A stretch of DNA of 64,000 nt from Salvia splendens (Eukaryota > Streptophyta > Magnoliopsida > Lamiales > Lamiaceae): assembly GCF_004379255.2 (NCBI RefSeq), contig NC_056034.1, positions 39,972,887-40,036,886 on the forward strand, written 5' to 3'. The notes beneath the pieces are model-generated. The model was not told the origin of the DNA, did not search any database, and saw only the letters and a list, made by a program, of their open reading frames with translations. Of this stretch, positions 13,486 to 26,147 are shown piece after piece; positions within the stretch are counted from its first letter, which is position 1; each line of letters begins with the position of its first letter. Both the position numbers and the translations under genes were made by a program.

Positions 13486-14013
13486 TGTTGGGTTACAAAC
13501 CTATCCCACATTGGATGAGTGAGGGAAGTTGGAAGGTGTATATAATTCATGTCCAACCCTAATTAGTTTGAGGCCTTTTGGGAGTGACCCTAAAAGAAAT
13601 CCATGCGGGCTTGACCCAAAGCGGACAATATCAAACTAATGTTGCAGTCGACGATCCTAACAAGTGGTATCAGAGCCCAGGTGGCTATGGGTTGTGCCTG
13701 GATGAGCCCCGGTTAGGGTCGGGCCTTGAAGGACTCGGGTTAGAGTCGGGCCCAGGATGACCCATGGGCCAGGGCTGGAACGACCCATGTTTGTGTCGAC
13801 TGCGTTCCCGATGTGGTCTCGGTTTGAGGGGAGGTTTGTTGGGTTACAAACCCATCCCACATCGGATGAGTGAGGGAAGTTGGAAGGTGTATATAATTCC
13901 TGTCCAACCCCAATTAGTTTGAGCCCTTTTGGGAGTGACCCAAAAACAAATCCGTGCGGGCTTGACCCAAAGCGGACAATATCAAACTAATGTTGCAGTC
14001 GACGATCCTAACA
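13486..14013 (+). mobile_element. TRIM (terminal-repeat retrotransposon in miniature), copy 1
   Basis: Two 177-bp direct LTRs, 13486-13662 and 13837-14013, begin TGTTGGGTTACAAAC and end GATCCTAACA, enclosing only about 174 bp. Just after the left LTR, tggtatcagagc (13665-13676) is complementary to the 3' end of plant initiator tRNA-Met, the usual primer-binding site. A purine-rich gaggggagg just before the right LTR serves as polypurine tract. There is no coding capacity, so it would need proteins from other elements. The flanking 5-mers are ttgat on the left and ttttt on the right and do not match each other, but they match those of copy 2 (see findings). Confidence 0.92.
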
Positions 14014-14699
14014 TTTTTCATGGTTCAGAGACTGAAAATAGTTCTCATATTCACAATTATGAATAATTTGCACTTCACTCCCTGCTATTTTTATTATAAT
14101 GGGAATACAGAATAGTCAAGGAAAGTATATATAGCTAGGTTTACAAAAATAATTTTTAAATAAAAAGAGAGAGTTTCTTTCGGAAAGAAAAATAATAGTA
14201 CTAATAACACTTTAAGGTCTTAAAATAGCTACATTTTAATCATAGTACATAAAGTAGCGTCTTGTTTTCAAAGGCCAACTAACAAACTTCGTCCGGACTT
14301 CTAAAAAGTTGAATAGTATAGTATTTATTTCATTTAGCCATTGCAAAGTAAAATACAAACTTGTACTCCAATTGTAATTTTAGTTTCATTATCAAATCGA
14401 TGCAAATAATGGAGTACTACTCCCTTCATCTAATCAGTGTTAGCATGTGAGGTCATGTTTCTTTTGATAAAAAATAAATTTTTTAATGAGTTAAGTGGAG
14501 TGAAAATAAAATAGGAAAGAATAAAGTAGGAAAATGGTGATAGAATAAAATAGGAATAATAAAGGAGTAGTGTGTGTGATTTAGTTAAGCAGTAGAGTGG
14601 TAATGTCAGAGACCCAAGGTCTCGGATTTAAGTCCACCATAGCACGACCTTTAAATTTGTACATTTGCTCATTAAAAAAAGGAAAGAAAGAGATATCAA
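14014..14699. other. 686-bp segment between two inverted TRIMs, probably inverted
   Basis: AT-rich non-coding DNA between TRIM copies 1 and 2. It contains a tRNA-like SINE head near 14580-14650. The flank pattern of the TRIMs (ttgat...ttttt and atcaa...aaaaa) is what recombination between the two inverted elements would leave, so the present orientation is probably derived. Confidence 0.55.
14578..14690 (+). mobile_element. possible tRNA-derived SINE fragment
   Basis: The stretch ttaagcagtagagtggtaat resembles a tRNA A box region. Thirty-odd bases later ggatttaagtcc resembles a weak B box (consensus GGTTCGANTCC). An A-rich tail follows at about 14672-14692. This is the layout of a plant SINE. 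The B box is degenerate and no target-site duplication was found, so the call is tentative. Confidence 0.4.
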
Positions 14700-15227
14700 T
14701 GTTAGGATCGTCGACTGCAACATTAGTTTGATATTGTCCGCTTTGGGTCAAGCCCGCACGGATTTGTTTTTGGGTCACTCCCAAAAGGGCTCAAACTAAT
14801 TGGGGTTGGACATGAATTATATACACCTTCCAACTTTCCTCACTCATCCGATGTGGGATGAGTTTGTAACCCAACAAACCTCCCCTCAAACCGAGACCAC
14901 ATCGGGAACGCAGTCGACACAAACATGAGTCGTTCCAGCCCTGGCCCATGGGTCATCCTGGGCCCGACTCTAACCCGAGTTCTTCAGGGCCCGACCCTAA
15001 CCGGGGCTCATCCAGGCACAACCCATAGCCACCTGGGCTCTGATACCACTTGTTAGGATTGTCGACTGCAACATTAGTTTGATATTATCCGCTTTTGGTC
15101 AAGTCCGCACGAATTTGTTTTTGGGTCACTCTCAAAAGCCCTCAAACTAATTGGGGTTGGACATGAATTATATACACCTTACAACTTCCCTCACTCATCC
15201 GATGTGGGATAGGTTTGTAACCCAACA
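14700..15227 (-). mobile_element. TRIM, copy 2 (inverted relative to copy 1)
   Basis: Same family and same 528-bp length as copy 1 but on the opposite strand. LTRs are 14700-14876 and 15051-15227, each 177 bp. The primer-binding site reads in reverse as gctctgatacca at 15037-15048, and the polypurine tract in reverse is cctcccctc after 14876. The outer LTR (15051-15227) differs from the inner one at several bases, so the copy is not new. No coding capacity. Flanks are atcaa on the left and aaaaa on the right. Confidence 0.92.
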
Positions 15228-18200
15228 AAAAATTTACTATGAATACATTTTATAAATTCGATTCCGAAAGGCAGTGAAAATCTTCATATTTTTCAATTTG
15301 TTGCACTAAGTTTTTTTTCTTTATTTATATATTGTTTGTGCTTAATTCTTTGATTGGCGGTGCTTAAGTTTTAATATTTTAATAGATAAATGAACGAGTA
15401 AATTAGGAAATGTAGTACTCCATATCATTCATCAAAGAGAGGGGATAATTAAATGAGGCATTATTTCCTATAAATGTTAATTATGTTATTTCTCCATATC
15501 CTAATCCAGAAGATTACCGAAATACCCCTCTCCTAAAGGTTCGGGTTCTACGTTGCATGCATCAATCATCATCACCGTCTTAATTATTGAAATTGGTTTC
15601 TATTGTGAAAGATATATTGATTATACATCATATATGTAAATGTAATGGTCCTGTTTCAAAATCTAAATTCAAATCCAAATCCAAATCCAAATCCAAATCC
15701 AAATCAAGCCGTCATAATAAGTTTTCTCATTTTTATTTATTCACTTTCAACAAAATTGACTCTATTCTACACATGTGCGGCACATTATTTTCATTTGGAA
15801 CGAATAAAATCGCTATATATAATTTTATTTTTCAACTCAAGCTCAATAATCACCGGTTTCACTCTTCTCTGCCTTTGTATATTGTGTAGGATTCAACCAA
15901 TATATATTCTGTATAGGAACTGATTTTTTGTTATTGAGTTAATACAAAATCTCTAGGCTTTGTTGAGCCACGTCGTTCAAAATTTTGATTAAAACTAAAA
16001 TATTACTATTGGTAAGGGATAAATATTATAAACACATTTTCCCACATGCGGTGAAGATATACATACTTGTGAACAATTTCATTTTCTAACTTTCAATATT
16101 TTCTGTGCAGATTTTGTTACGTAGTATTATAATCACTTTGGCTTGATTATTTGTTTTGCTTTAAATTTGTGACTGATAAGTTTATTCACGAATACCTTTT
16201 TATGTCAATTTGGAATGATTTTGGGGCTACACATTCAATTGGTCCTAATCTTTAATTAGTCATGCGTAGTGCAATTTTGTCATAATCCTTTTAATGGTCC
16301 AATTGTACGATTTTCTCATAAATTTTATGCAATTATTTCAACACAAGGTGACTCATTGGACTTAATTAATTAATATACTGTGGGCGAATATGCAACAAAA
16401 AGCTCATCATGTGTGAATTGTGATGAACTTTCACCTTATTTTAGAACATATGTGAATTGCGCATATTAATAACTGAGTTACGATGATTACATGTGTCATA
16501 TATGTCAGTTATAATAAGAATATATTTGTAATAATAAATATATAAGATGATATATTAATGACGCTAAATGATAGAGAGAAATGCTAATTAAAGAAAAAAA
16601 CTATATTTAAAATATTAAAGAAAAAATGCTAATTTGTTTTAGAAATTAGACTATTTTTACAATTAGATTGGTACCACAAAATACCTTTACTGATCAAAGC
16701 TATATAATTTTATAAAAGTATTAAAATGTGAGAAGCTATAAATGTGTTTGGGAAAGCACGTGAAGTGGGTGCGGTCCTCACATTAATCCAAGACTTTGCA
16801 CTGTAGGTAGTTCGAACAATCTTCTTTGCTCCACAATAAAAAATTATTCTCCCCACAAAGAAAATAACATGATGTTACTGTCAATATTAAATAAATAAAT
16901 ATACTATATTAAAGGAAAGTAATTAGGATGGTTATAAATATATATACAAAACTAGTCAATTAAATATTAGTACTTCTTCTTTTCCATTAATATTGTACTT
17001 TTTATTTTTTTTATTGTTTCATTTATAACGTCTCGAACTAAAAATTGTCTAAAAGTGGTCTTAAAATTGGAGTTTTATTTTATAGTCACAAAAATCGCAT
17101 TCCTTAATCTATCAAAGGATTGTTGATTGTATATAACTAACAATGGCAAATATAAGTGACAATAATCATCAAATAAAAATGATTGTTCCTATCACCTATG
17201 TGCATCTGTTTATTTAATTATTTTTTAAAAAACTTTCAACACTAATTATTCTTAAACATTTTTCCTACTTTAAATGCATCATTTTTAACATATCCTTTAA
17301 CACGAAGACTCAATAAATGAGAACATCCTAATTATGCGAATATTCTAAAAGTGTCAATTATTATAAAAAAAAATTACATTTGTCCAAGTAAAAGAGTTCT
17401 ATCATAGTAAAGAAAAATGTGATAATGACATGTCTGCTGTATTGTAACATACATACGTTGTCGTAGGAGTCAACCTCATCTTTTAAACCCACACACATCA
17501 CTACTTGTTAGAGTCATCAAATATGGTCCATCCAAATAAATTGACGGGTCGAACCGACACGAAAAAAATTGAAGTCTCGGGTTGCACTCGGCTCACAATA
17601 TTCCGGGATCCGATGACTTTGACACATCTAGTGATTGTTATTTTTTATCTCGATAATATATAACCAACTAGTACATATAAAATCCCAACAAGACACATTA
17701 AAATAAGATTAGAGAGATCTCTTAATAAATATCAGGTGAATTTGCACTTATCAAGTAAGAGATGTGGAATCTTCTTGCTTACTTAGGTTATTGTAAAGTA
17801 ATATCTGTCACAATTCATAAGAATGCAAAGTAATGAACTATATTTTGCCAAATCATATAGATTAATTTATTGGAAAACAAGAAATAAGATTGTGGTATGC
17901 AAATTAAGATGGCAAGACGGAGCATGTGCATGGAGACCTAGGGTTAGTCGAGTCTCTTCTTTTGATGCAAGAATATCATCAACTTTGCATTTGTTGTTAC
18001 ATGGTAGTTTCTCTTCCAATGGCTTTGGAATGGGAGTACAATTATCACAATCCTTTTAATTTAATACTACTATATATTACTCCAAACATCTAAATATACA
18101 TAAATAAACCCAAGTTGTTCTCGTGTGTGTGGAAGTGCGTGACCACACTTCGATTTTATTTGGGACTTTAATTTACAAGTACTTTTCCTACAACTCAGAT

Positions 18201-18793
18201 GTTGTGGACTCTATTTTAACTCGACATGGAGTTGTATTAAAAAACAAACATGTATATTTGTTTTTGAAGTAGTGGGTTAAAGCTAATCATTAGTTGTATT
18301 CTTGTTGAGTAGGCTGAAACTCCAGTAAAGTAATTGGATATTCTAGAACGAAAATATTTTATGAAAGTAGCAAAATTGTTTAGTTTAGACATTTATTAAT
18401 TGGTTTGATAAGATATAAAATTTGCAGCAATATCCCAAAAAAATTTCAGTTCAAATGACCCTAAATTACTAGAGAGTATGCAATCAGATAAAATCGACCC
18501 GAAAGTAGCCCGAACACAATAAAATTAGATCTTCAAAATGAATAAGTTCTCATTATGGAGTAAATTTTCAAACTCTTTGTTTTTCAATAATTTGAAAGTT
18601 AGTGTAGTAATGTTTTCAAAATATATGTGAAATTGTACTTTGATAAAATGTTTGAAAGTTATACTCATCAATTTAACTTTTCTATATTTACTCTACATTG
18701 AACATTGAATGTATAGATTTGAAAATAAAAAAAACGATATTCATTTGGAAAATATGTGTAGTATTATTACATTTCTAAGAATTATACTACATA
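15228..18793. other. gene-free AT-rich region
   Basis: No coding region is supported. A hexamer microsatellite (AAATCC)n lies at 15671-15705. The open frame at 17823-18059 has no domain and no convincing codon pattern. Nothing else can be named. Confidence 0.5.
15671..15705. repeat. (AAATCC)n minisatellite
   Basis: About six head-to-tail copies of the hexamer AAATCC. Open frames across it show an Asn-Pro or Lys-Ser repeat that is a product of the tandem unit, not a protein signal. Confidence 0.85.
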
Positions 18794-19030
18794 CTCCCTC
18801 CGTTCCATAGTAATAGAGGCATTTCATTTTGCGCACTCATTTTGACAAAATCATTATAAATAGTTAAAGTGGAGAAAAAGTAAAATAAGAGAGGGAATAT
18901 TGTAGATAAGACTCTTCTCTACATTATTCCCTCTCTTACTTTACTCTCTCTCCACTTTAACTATTTAATATCATTTTTTTAAAATGAGTGCAGAAAATGA
19001 AATGCCTCTATTACTGTGGAACGAAGGGAG
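18794..19030. mobile_element. Stowaway-type MITE
   Basis: Starts ctccctccgttccatagtaa and ends with the inverse, ggaacgaagggag, flanked by TA on both sides. Inner arms aatagaggcatttcatttt and aaatgaaatgcctctatt pair. 237 bp, non-coding. Confidence 0.88.
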
Positions 19031-19555
19031 TATTAATTTCGAGTTAAAATGTTGCTCATTTATGAGTGTACTGCTTATTAGAAAGATGGATTCATCAAGA
19101 GAAATATATAGGTTTTAAAAAAATGTCAGAAATTTGTTCGAGTGCAATTGTCCGTACGAGTCAATCCGAACTCGAATGTACAAAAATTTCTCGCTTGAAA
19201 ATATTATTATCCAAATGACCCATAACCAAATAGCCGATATCCGATAAGGATGGATTGAACCTGAATGGGTTGACCCGATTTACACTCATACTTAATTATA
19301 AGAGTGAAATAGTTTAATAGTATCATATATGTATCTACATACCGAAAATTACTAGCAACCTCACCCATGATCCAATAATAGTTGGTGTGCACTTTAGGAT
19401 TATGTGGGCTTCGTGGAAGATGTTGTTTTCTCTTGATACACATGAAAATTTTCAATTTATGATTCATTTATTCCCAATGATGTAAAAAACAAAAATTAGG
19501 AACGTGAGACTAAGTTTTTACATAGAGAGAAAACCAAACAAATTTTTTTTAGGAA

Positions 19556-20112
19556 AAATTGCCTAAAAAGTCACAAATTTTGGGGAAAGTTTTGTTTTTT
19601 TCACAAACTATAAAAGTTGCGCCTAAAGTCACGAACTTTATCGGATCGTGCAAATTTTCCAAACTACCGACCTGACGACATATTTCCTTTAAAAACATAT
19701 CCCACGTGGCATGGCGGAGCGTGACTTGGCAAATTTTTGACTGGACACAAAACGACGTTGTTCTATGCTTTTTTTATTGAATTTCCTTTACACGTCGCCG
19801 ATTTCATCCCTAAACCGTTTGTCGACGATTTTACTCTTGTCGATTACGTTTTCCGTCGATTGAATTGGGGTTGAAAATTCAAAATTAGCCAAAAAGAGGT
19901 TATATTACCCGAGTTTAGGGTTAAGCCTGAAATTTTGTCAAGTCATGCCTTCGGCATGCCACGTGGAATAAGTTTCTAACGGAAATATGCCACCGAGTAG
20001 GGTAGTTTGGGAAATTTGTACGATCCGATAAAGTTCGTGACTTTAGGCGCAACTTTTATAGTTTGTGGGAAAACCAAACTTTTTCCAAAGTTTGTGACTT
20101 TTTAGGCAATTT
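19556..20112. mobile_element. long-TIR foldback DNA element, non-coding
   Basis: Arms of roughly 180 bp are inverse copies. aattgcctaaaaagtcacaa at about 19557 matches the inverse of the right end at about 20092-20112. ttgcgcctaaagtcacgaac at about 19617 and cgatccgataaagttcgtga at about 20021 mirror each other. A central non-palindromic part of about 200 bp separates them. Long TIRs without a transposase suggest a MULE-like MITE, but the target-site duplication was not resolved. Confidence 0.75.
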
Positions 20113-20588
20113 ATTCTTTCTTTTATGGCTAACAAAAGATTTTATCATAAGAATAGCTAGACAAGAAAAGATGAGAAATTTTTATCACATTTTTTAGTAA
20201 TCTCCATTTTATAATTTCATATTTTATAGACTGGAAAAATAAAGAAAAAGACGCAGACCGAAAATTATTTCCATCATTTTCCCGAGGAAAACTTTCACCT
20301 TATAAACAAGTAAAATAAAATATGGTATACTATAGGCATAAAAAGATGCCACGTGGCAACATCATACATCGTAATTAGCTCTTACGTTAAAAATCTAAAC
20401 CGATGATTAATATCCGAGATGGGATCCGCAAGGATCTTCATCTAATTGGCCACTTTATTTCTTCAAAAAGACAGAATTGGATTTATTTTTATTTTCATAC
20501 TACTAATTATTATCATCTATTCAATAACGCATAGTACATACTTGTGCTCACTTATATACTATGTTTTGCTGTTAAATCAAACGATATA

Positions 20589-20841
20589 CTCCCTCTGTCC
20601 CAGATAATTTGTCCCATTTTTCCATTTCGGTCTGTCCCACATAATTTATCTCATTTCACTTTTTACCATTTTTTGTAGTGGGACCTCATATTCCACTAAC
20701 TCATTCCTACTCACATTTTATTATAAAATTAATATATAAAAGTAGGACTCACATTCCATAACTTTTTCAACTCACTTTTAATTGTATTTCTTAAAACACG
20801 TGTCCGGTCAAAGTGAGACGAATTATCTGGGACGGAGGGAG
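20589..20841. mobile_element. Stowaway-type MITE
   Basis: Starts ctccctctgtcccagataat and ends attatctgggacggagggag, with flanking TA dinucleotides. 253 bp, non-coding. Confidence 0.88.
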
Positions 20842-22121
20842 TATATATACTACATTTTGTATGAATTTTATTAAAAAAATCGATGTGGCACTGGCATATG
20901 ATATTACAAAATGTAAGATTTTAATTAGCTAAATTGAAATAAATTTGCACAAAATTTTACGGAGGAAAGAAAATTATTATAGGCTCAAAATCAGTAATCA
21001 TACACTATTAGACAATGATTATATTTATTTTCTTTTCTCTAGATTAATAGAAGTATAGTATGATGGATGCCCTTTTAATTATATTTATTTTGTAATAGTA
21101 ATAGTGCAAAAGGTGTTCTATTCGAATTGGGGTTTGACGTGTGCTATTATTTGAACTTTTAGATGTACTATTACATATTTTATTTCTAAACATCTGTGTT
21201 AGTTGGATAAGAACTGGTGAAACTTTTGGAAGATTATCATGATTATTATGTGTACTTCATCTAATATTGAATACACGAACTATTTATTTTAATCCCTAAA
21301 TCTTTCATGTTTGTTTCCTTTAGGCTTATAATATTATGCTCCTATGTAACTTAATTGCTAACATGCACACCAATACGTTTGTATTCGCTTTCGGAGCAAA
21401 AGAAAAAAAAGAAATAGGTGCCTTAATTAATTAGCAAAGTGGTAGTATATTTATGATAACTTTTTCTTGGTCAAAGAAGAACATTTTCGAGTCGAACCAC
21501 TTGAAAATTATTAGCTAGCATTGTGCTTAACCAATGATTACTAAGTATATGACCCAAAAGATACTTTGCCCCTTTTTCTACATTATATTAATTGTATTAA
21601 TGCTTTAATTTGCTATCTTAACTTGAACTTTTCTTGCTTGAATGAAGTCTAAGAAAAGAACTTTCCTTGTTTAGTTTAGGATTTTTTTATGATATATTTA
21701 TATAGGTTTCAGCCTTATAAATCAAAACCCATGGGTTCAATATATAAAGAGGATTTCGACCTCGTAGTTTTTTTTTTCGTTTTAGTCGAGAGGGGTACTG
21801 AAATTGAATAACCTCACTGTTATAAAAGAGTAGAATCCTTGAGATATATAGTGAAATTGACATCAACAACCATGACTCTTACAGGTCTCTTATTTTTGGA
21901 TCCCACATCACAATGTATCCTATCTCTACAATATCTGAACCCGTGCATCTCTCAACTATCTCTTCTATTAACTATTCATGAGTCTCACTATTTTATTTCT
22001 TCAATTTAAAATGCAACTAATAAAAAATATTTAATTTAAAATACATATTTAAAAAACTGAAATTTTTACAAATTAAAATCCTAAAAATTAAAAATGTAAA
22101 AATTAAAATTTACTCTGTATA

Positions 22122-22364
22122 CTCCCTCCATCCCACGTTACTTGAGGCGTTTCTTTTCGGCACGAGATTTAAGAAAGTTGTGTTTAATGAGTTAAATAAA
22201 ATAGAATAAAGAATAAAGTAAGAGAGATGAGAGAGGGTAAAGTAAAAGATAGAATAAAGTAAGAGAGATTAGATGTTTTGTTTTTAGCCAAAAAAAGAAA
22301 TGACTCAAGTAACTTGAGACAACCCAAAATGGAATACGACTAAAGTAACTTGGGACGAAGGAAA
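22122..22364. mobile_element. degenerate Stowaway-type MITE
   Basis: Left end ctccctccatcccacgttac, right end taacttgggacgaaggaaa followed by TA. The arms are diverged and the interior is AT-rich. About 243 bp. Confidence 0.7.
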
Positions 22365-22800
22365 TATAATTAAAACATGTCACTCGATCTGTCGGGCCAT
22401 ATTCCAAACATTGATATATTTGAAAGTCCTCCCTCCGTTGTGAATTTTGAATTTTTTTTATTAATTTGATTTTTTTTTTCAATTTTTGGATATTCTGGGA
22501 AATTTTATTAAATTTTTTTTCAATTTTTTGAATTAAAAAAAACAGTTGAACTGCGACGCCCACTTGCGGGCCGACGAGTAGGCGTCACCGCCCAACGTTA
22601 GCACGCCACACCCCCATGTGGTGTGCTAGCTAGCCAACTTACTTACTCCCCCTCAAGAGCCACTCCGCGAGACAAGATGAGTGCAACGCTGTCTATTGTG
22701 TAGCTCGTGTCGGCGAGACAAGTAGAGCCATGCCAGAGACGCTGGTTTAAGAAACCTTGGGCATCTCTACCCACATTCAAGGTTGATATGTAGTTGCATT

Positions 22801-23018
22801 CAAGGGCGGACCCATGTAAAATAGTAAAAGTAGTGGGGCTAAAGCCCTCAATAAAAATATTTTTTAAATATTTTGCTTTTATAAATTTTTGAAATACATC
22901 TAATTTTAATGTTGTATAAAAGCCCTTACAAGTAATCTAAAACACCCAAAAATATAACTTTGGAACAAAATTAGAAATCATAGCCCATATCGATACTTTT
23001 TTTCTGAGTCCGCCCCTG
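22801..23018. mobile_element. hAT-type MITE with perfect 8-bp target-site duplication
   Basis: The 8-bp repeat gttgcatt occurs at 22793-22800 and 23019-23026. Between them the element starts caagggcggac and ends gtccgcccctg, imperfect inverted termini typical of hAT elements. 218 bp, AT-rich and non-coding. The intact duplication indicates a fairly recent insertion. Confidence 0.85.
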
Positions 23019-23338
23019 GTTGCATTTACAACCTTCTTGCCATTCTCAACCTCTTTTTTCTTTTGATGTTTTATACACGCTTTTGTACTACCCGAATTCG
23101 TCATTATTCCAACATTTCATTGAATCTCTATCTTTTCTGGATCGACTCTTTCCTAATGGATGTTAATGTACCCTGATTTTTCCTTACCTTATATTTTCTA
23201 CTTTCTTTCGTATTTAGTGTTGTTCCTGAAGTGGATTCGGATTCTTTACTCGAATCTCCTTGCTAATTATCCAAACATGTTTTTATCAAAACTAAACTTA
23301 GCCTTCAACACAACAACAAACTATGACAATCTAAATTT

Positions 23339-23376
23339 ATAATCATTATGTTGATATTTTTAATAGAATAATTAGT
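23339..23376. repeat. 38-bp direct repeat, left copy
   Basis: A stretch starting ataatcattatgttgatatt is repeated exactly at 27887-27924. The two copies bracket the Athila-like segment. Confidence 0.9.
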
Positions 23377-25192
23377 GAAACTCACTTCTTTCTTTCTTGC
23401 TATTCCTGTTTTGTTTCTCCTCTGTCGTTGTTGATTGCTCAAGTTAGATTGTCAAACTGATCCAGTTGGCCAATGTATGCCTTTTACCTGCGAATGCCGG
23501 TGAGTGGATCTAGTGGAAACTCAAACTGATCAACTTGACTTAATCCAACTTTGAGTGATGCGCAAATGAAGGAACTCGGGGCGTTTCAAAACCTTAACCC
23601 ACAATACTATAGATTAGTAAAGGGAAGTAAGGATCGATCCCACAAAGACGATGTGTTCTACATTTGCTGCGGATAAAATGGGAATGGCTGCGGTCACGCT
23701 CTACAGGGTGGGTTAAGTTAAACTACTTGGTTTTACTGAACTGGGAGACTAAATTAACTAAACTGATCCGTTCACAAAAAAAAAAACTAAACTAAACTCT
23801 AATTGATCAATCCATACTGAAATTTCCTGAAACGACCAAACAAGGTAAAAATAAATGAGTGTCAGTCTCCTGCAAAATGCACGATAAAGTAAACCTTTTC
23901 TAACAACTTCATCTTCTTCACATAATCAACATGAAAAACAGAGCATAATCAGATTTGAACATTTCCGAACACTTTGTAGTCCAACAAACTTAACATAACG
24001 ATTTGAAATTTAAATTCCACCCTAAGAATTAAACGCATCTACGTAAACAAGCAACTGAGCCATAATCATGCGGAACTCACAAATAGACTACCAGATCTAC
24101 TACTTTCAAAGCTAAATCAGACATTATCAAACTGTCAATCAACATAAACCTGCCTAGATATACTCTACGCGACTACGAACAACCAGATCTGAACACCCCA
24201 ACACCTTTCATTCAGAAATTCTAAGCAATCCAGATAGAAAAGTGTAAATGGCAACGTAGATTCACAACAAGCGAGATCATGCATAAGGAAACTAAACATG
24301 CTCATGTAAAAACGGAATTCATAACTTCAAAAGATTCCAAAAACTACCAAGTCAATAAGCAACAACAACCGAAAGTAAATTGTAGCAACAAAACACGAAA
24401 TTAAAGATTGTATCTTCGCCCCTTCTCGGGACGGCGTTACAAAGCTTTAGATTTTGATAAAACTACCACCCAAACTAAACTAGACTAGAACTCAAGTGTG
24501 TGCGTGACAGAAATCAGGAACATGAAGTGAAATGAGCTACCCTTTACGCCCTAGAAGAGAGCTGAATTCCTAAAATGTATTTCTTTATACTATGTGTAAC
24601 CCCCCCTCATACTCACGCTTGGCTTCCTATTTATAGAGAGGCGTAGGGCTCTGATCCCTAGGGTACCGTCCTCTCAAAATGTCATTCCTGCCCTTGGCTT
24701 TTGGGGTGGGGCCCTCAGCTCCATCTTCTACGTGGGAAACTTCTGCTGGCTCCGTTTGATTCTGACTTGATCAACTCAGCACTGCAGTTTTTGACTTCAT
24801 TCCCTGATCTGTTCTTCCGCCCAACTGATCTGTTCATTTTCTGAATATGGTGGAATTCACACACACCTGGCTAATATTTGCACGTTAGATTCACAGAAAT
24901 GGGTGTAGTTTTATCACAGCACACATGCATGAAACGAGCCTTATCAAACTGCTCACACTTAAACCATACTTGTCCTCAAGTAAGACAAGTTTCGATGCAT
25001 GGTTCTTATTCAAAGACATTATAAAACAGAAGTAAACATGTAAAAATCTAGGAAAGGAAAAACACATAATTAAAAAGAAACACATTGTCATGTAGAAAGA
25101 AGAAGAATGAACTTGTTTATATTTTTGGCAATTGTTCCCACAAGCTTAAGGTCAATCCAATTGTCTACAGTCTCAGATTCTTTTCCATCACC

Positions 25193-25333
25193 CCTTCTGC
25201 CTAATCAGCTTTTCAGTTTGTCAAGATAGCTTCTATCATTTTCAACGGTTGGATTCGCTCATTCCTTTTGCCTAATCTGTTTGTCCGTTTGTCAAGATAG
25301 CTTCTATCCTTTTCAATTGTTGAATTCGCTCAG
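25193..25333. repeat. 71-bp tandem duplication
   Basis: Two head-to-tail units, from about 25193 and about 25264, share tttgtcaagatagcttctat and gattcgctca-type blocks with about ten differences. Part of the retroelement non-coding region. Confidence 0.75.
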
Positions 25334-26147
25334 TCACTCAATCTTCACCAGAATTGTTAGGACTATTCTCTCATTCATTTTGTCATACATGTCCTTCTTG
25401 TTTTTTCTTCTCTTTTCAACTGCCCTTCTTGTTTTTTCTTCTCTTTTTTTAGACTATACATGTATTTTTTTTTGTTTTTCTCTTGCCAACTTGGCTATAA
25501 CTCATCCTTACTATCCCTTCTACCTAGTTGGTGAGCTTCCACAGTCTATCCCTTTGTTCACATGACATGAAAGCTTAAGGGTTCCAAAAGAAAGGACCAT
25601 TACAGTTCAGGCTCAAAAGGTATTACTAGGGGATGCCCTTACAATGAGGCAGGTTCATAAGGTTCGAAAGAGTTAGGCTTAAATGGTTTATTCCTATTGC
25701 CGTTAGTCCTTACTAGCCTATGTCATTTCCCCCTAAGCATCAATGGCGGCCTCTCTATTTTTTATTTTAGTAGAAATTATTCTACTTTGGCTTCTAACTC
25801 ACATTTTAGAGGGCTTCACAAAGAATCTTGATTAAAGCATTTACATCGTTCTTACATCCTCCAAACTGACTTTAGTTTATTGAAGGAGAGAATCTCACAA
25901 ATCAACATGTATCATCTCTTCAATCACTCTTACTAAGGGAATCTTGCCTTTATTTATTTGAACCAGTTCATATCCAAAACACATAAGTCCAAAACGACTA
26001 ACATAAGACTCCTAACTAATTCAAACTCACATAAAGCTGACATTAACTACACTAACTGTGCCTCCTCCCACTTCATTTTAGCTTGTCCTCAAGCGAACTT
26101 GATGAAGTGGAAAACAGGGTTGTTAGTGTCAAAACATGAAAACAAAA

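Noticed and set aside
13578..13760. Plus-strand open frame in TRIM copy 1, and its counterpart at 14581-14784
   Set aside because: Lies across the LTR, primer-binding site and internal region of a non-coding TRIM; not a protein.
14418..14570. Stowaway-type MITE starting tactcccttcatctaatcag
   Set aside because: One end is suggestive but no matching inverse terminus with a TA duplication was found.
14578..14650. Functional tRNA gene
   Set aside because: A and B box-like parts exist but the B box is degenerate and no cloverleaf with paired acceptor stem could be built.
22192..22563. 123-codon minus-strand open frame
   Set aside because: Composition is Ile/Lys/Phe/Leu from AT-rich DNA and it overlaps a MITE; no domain.
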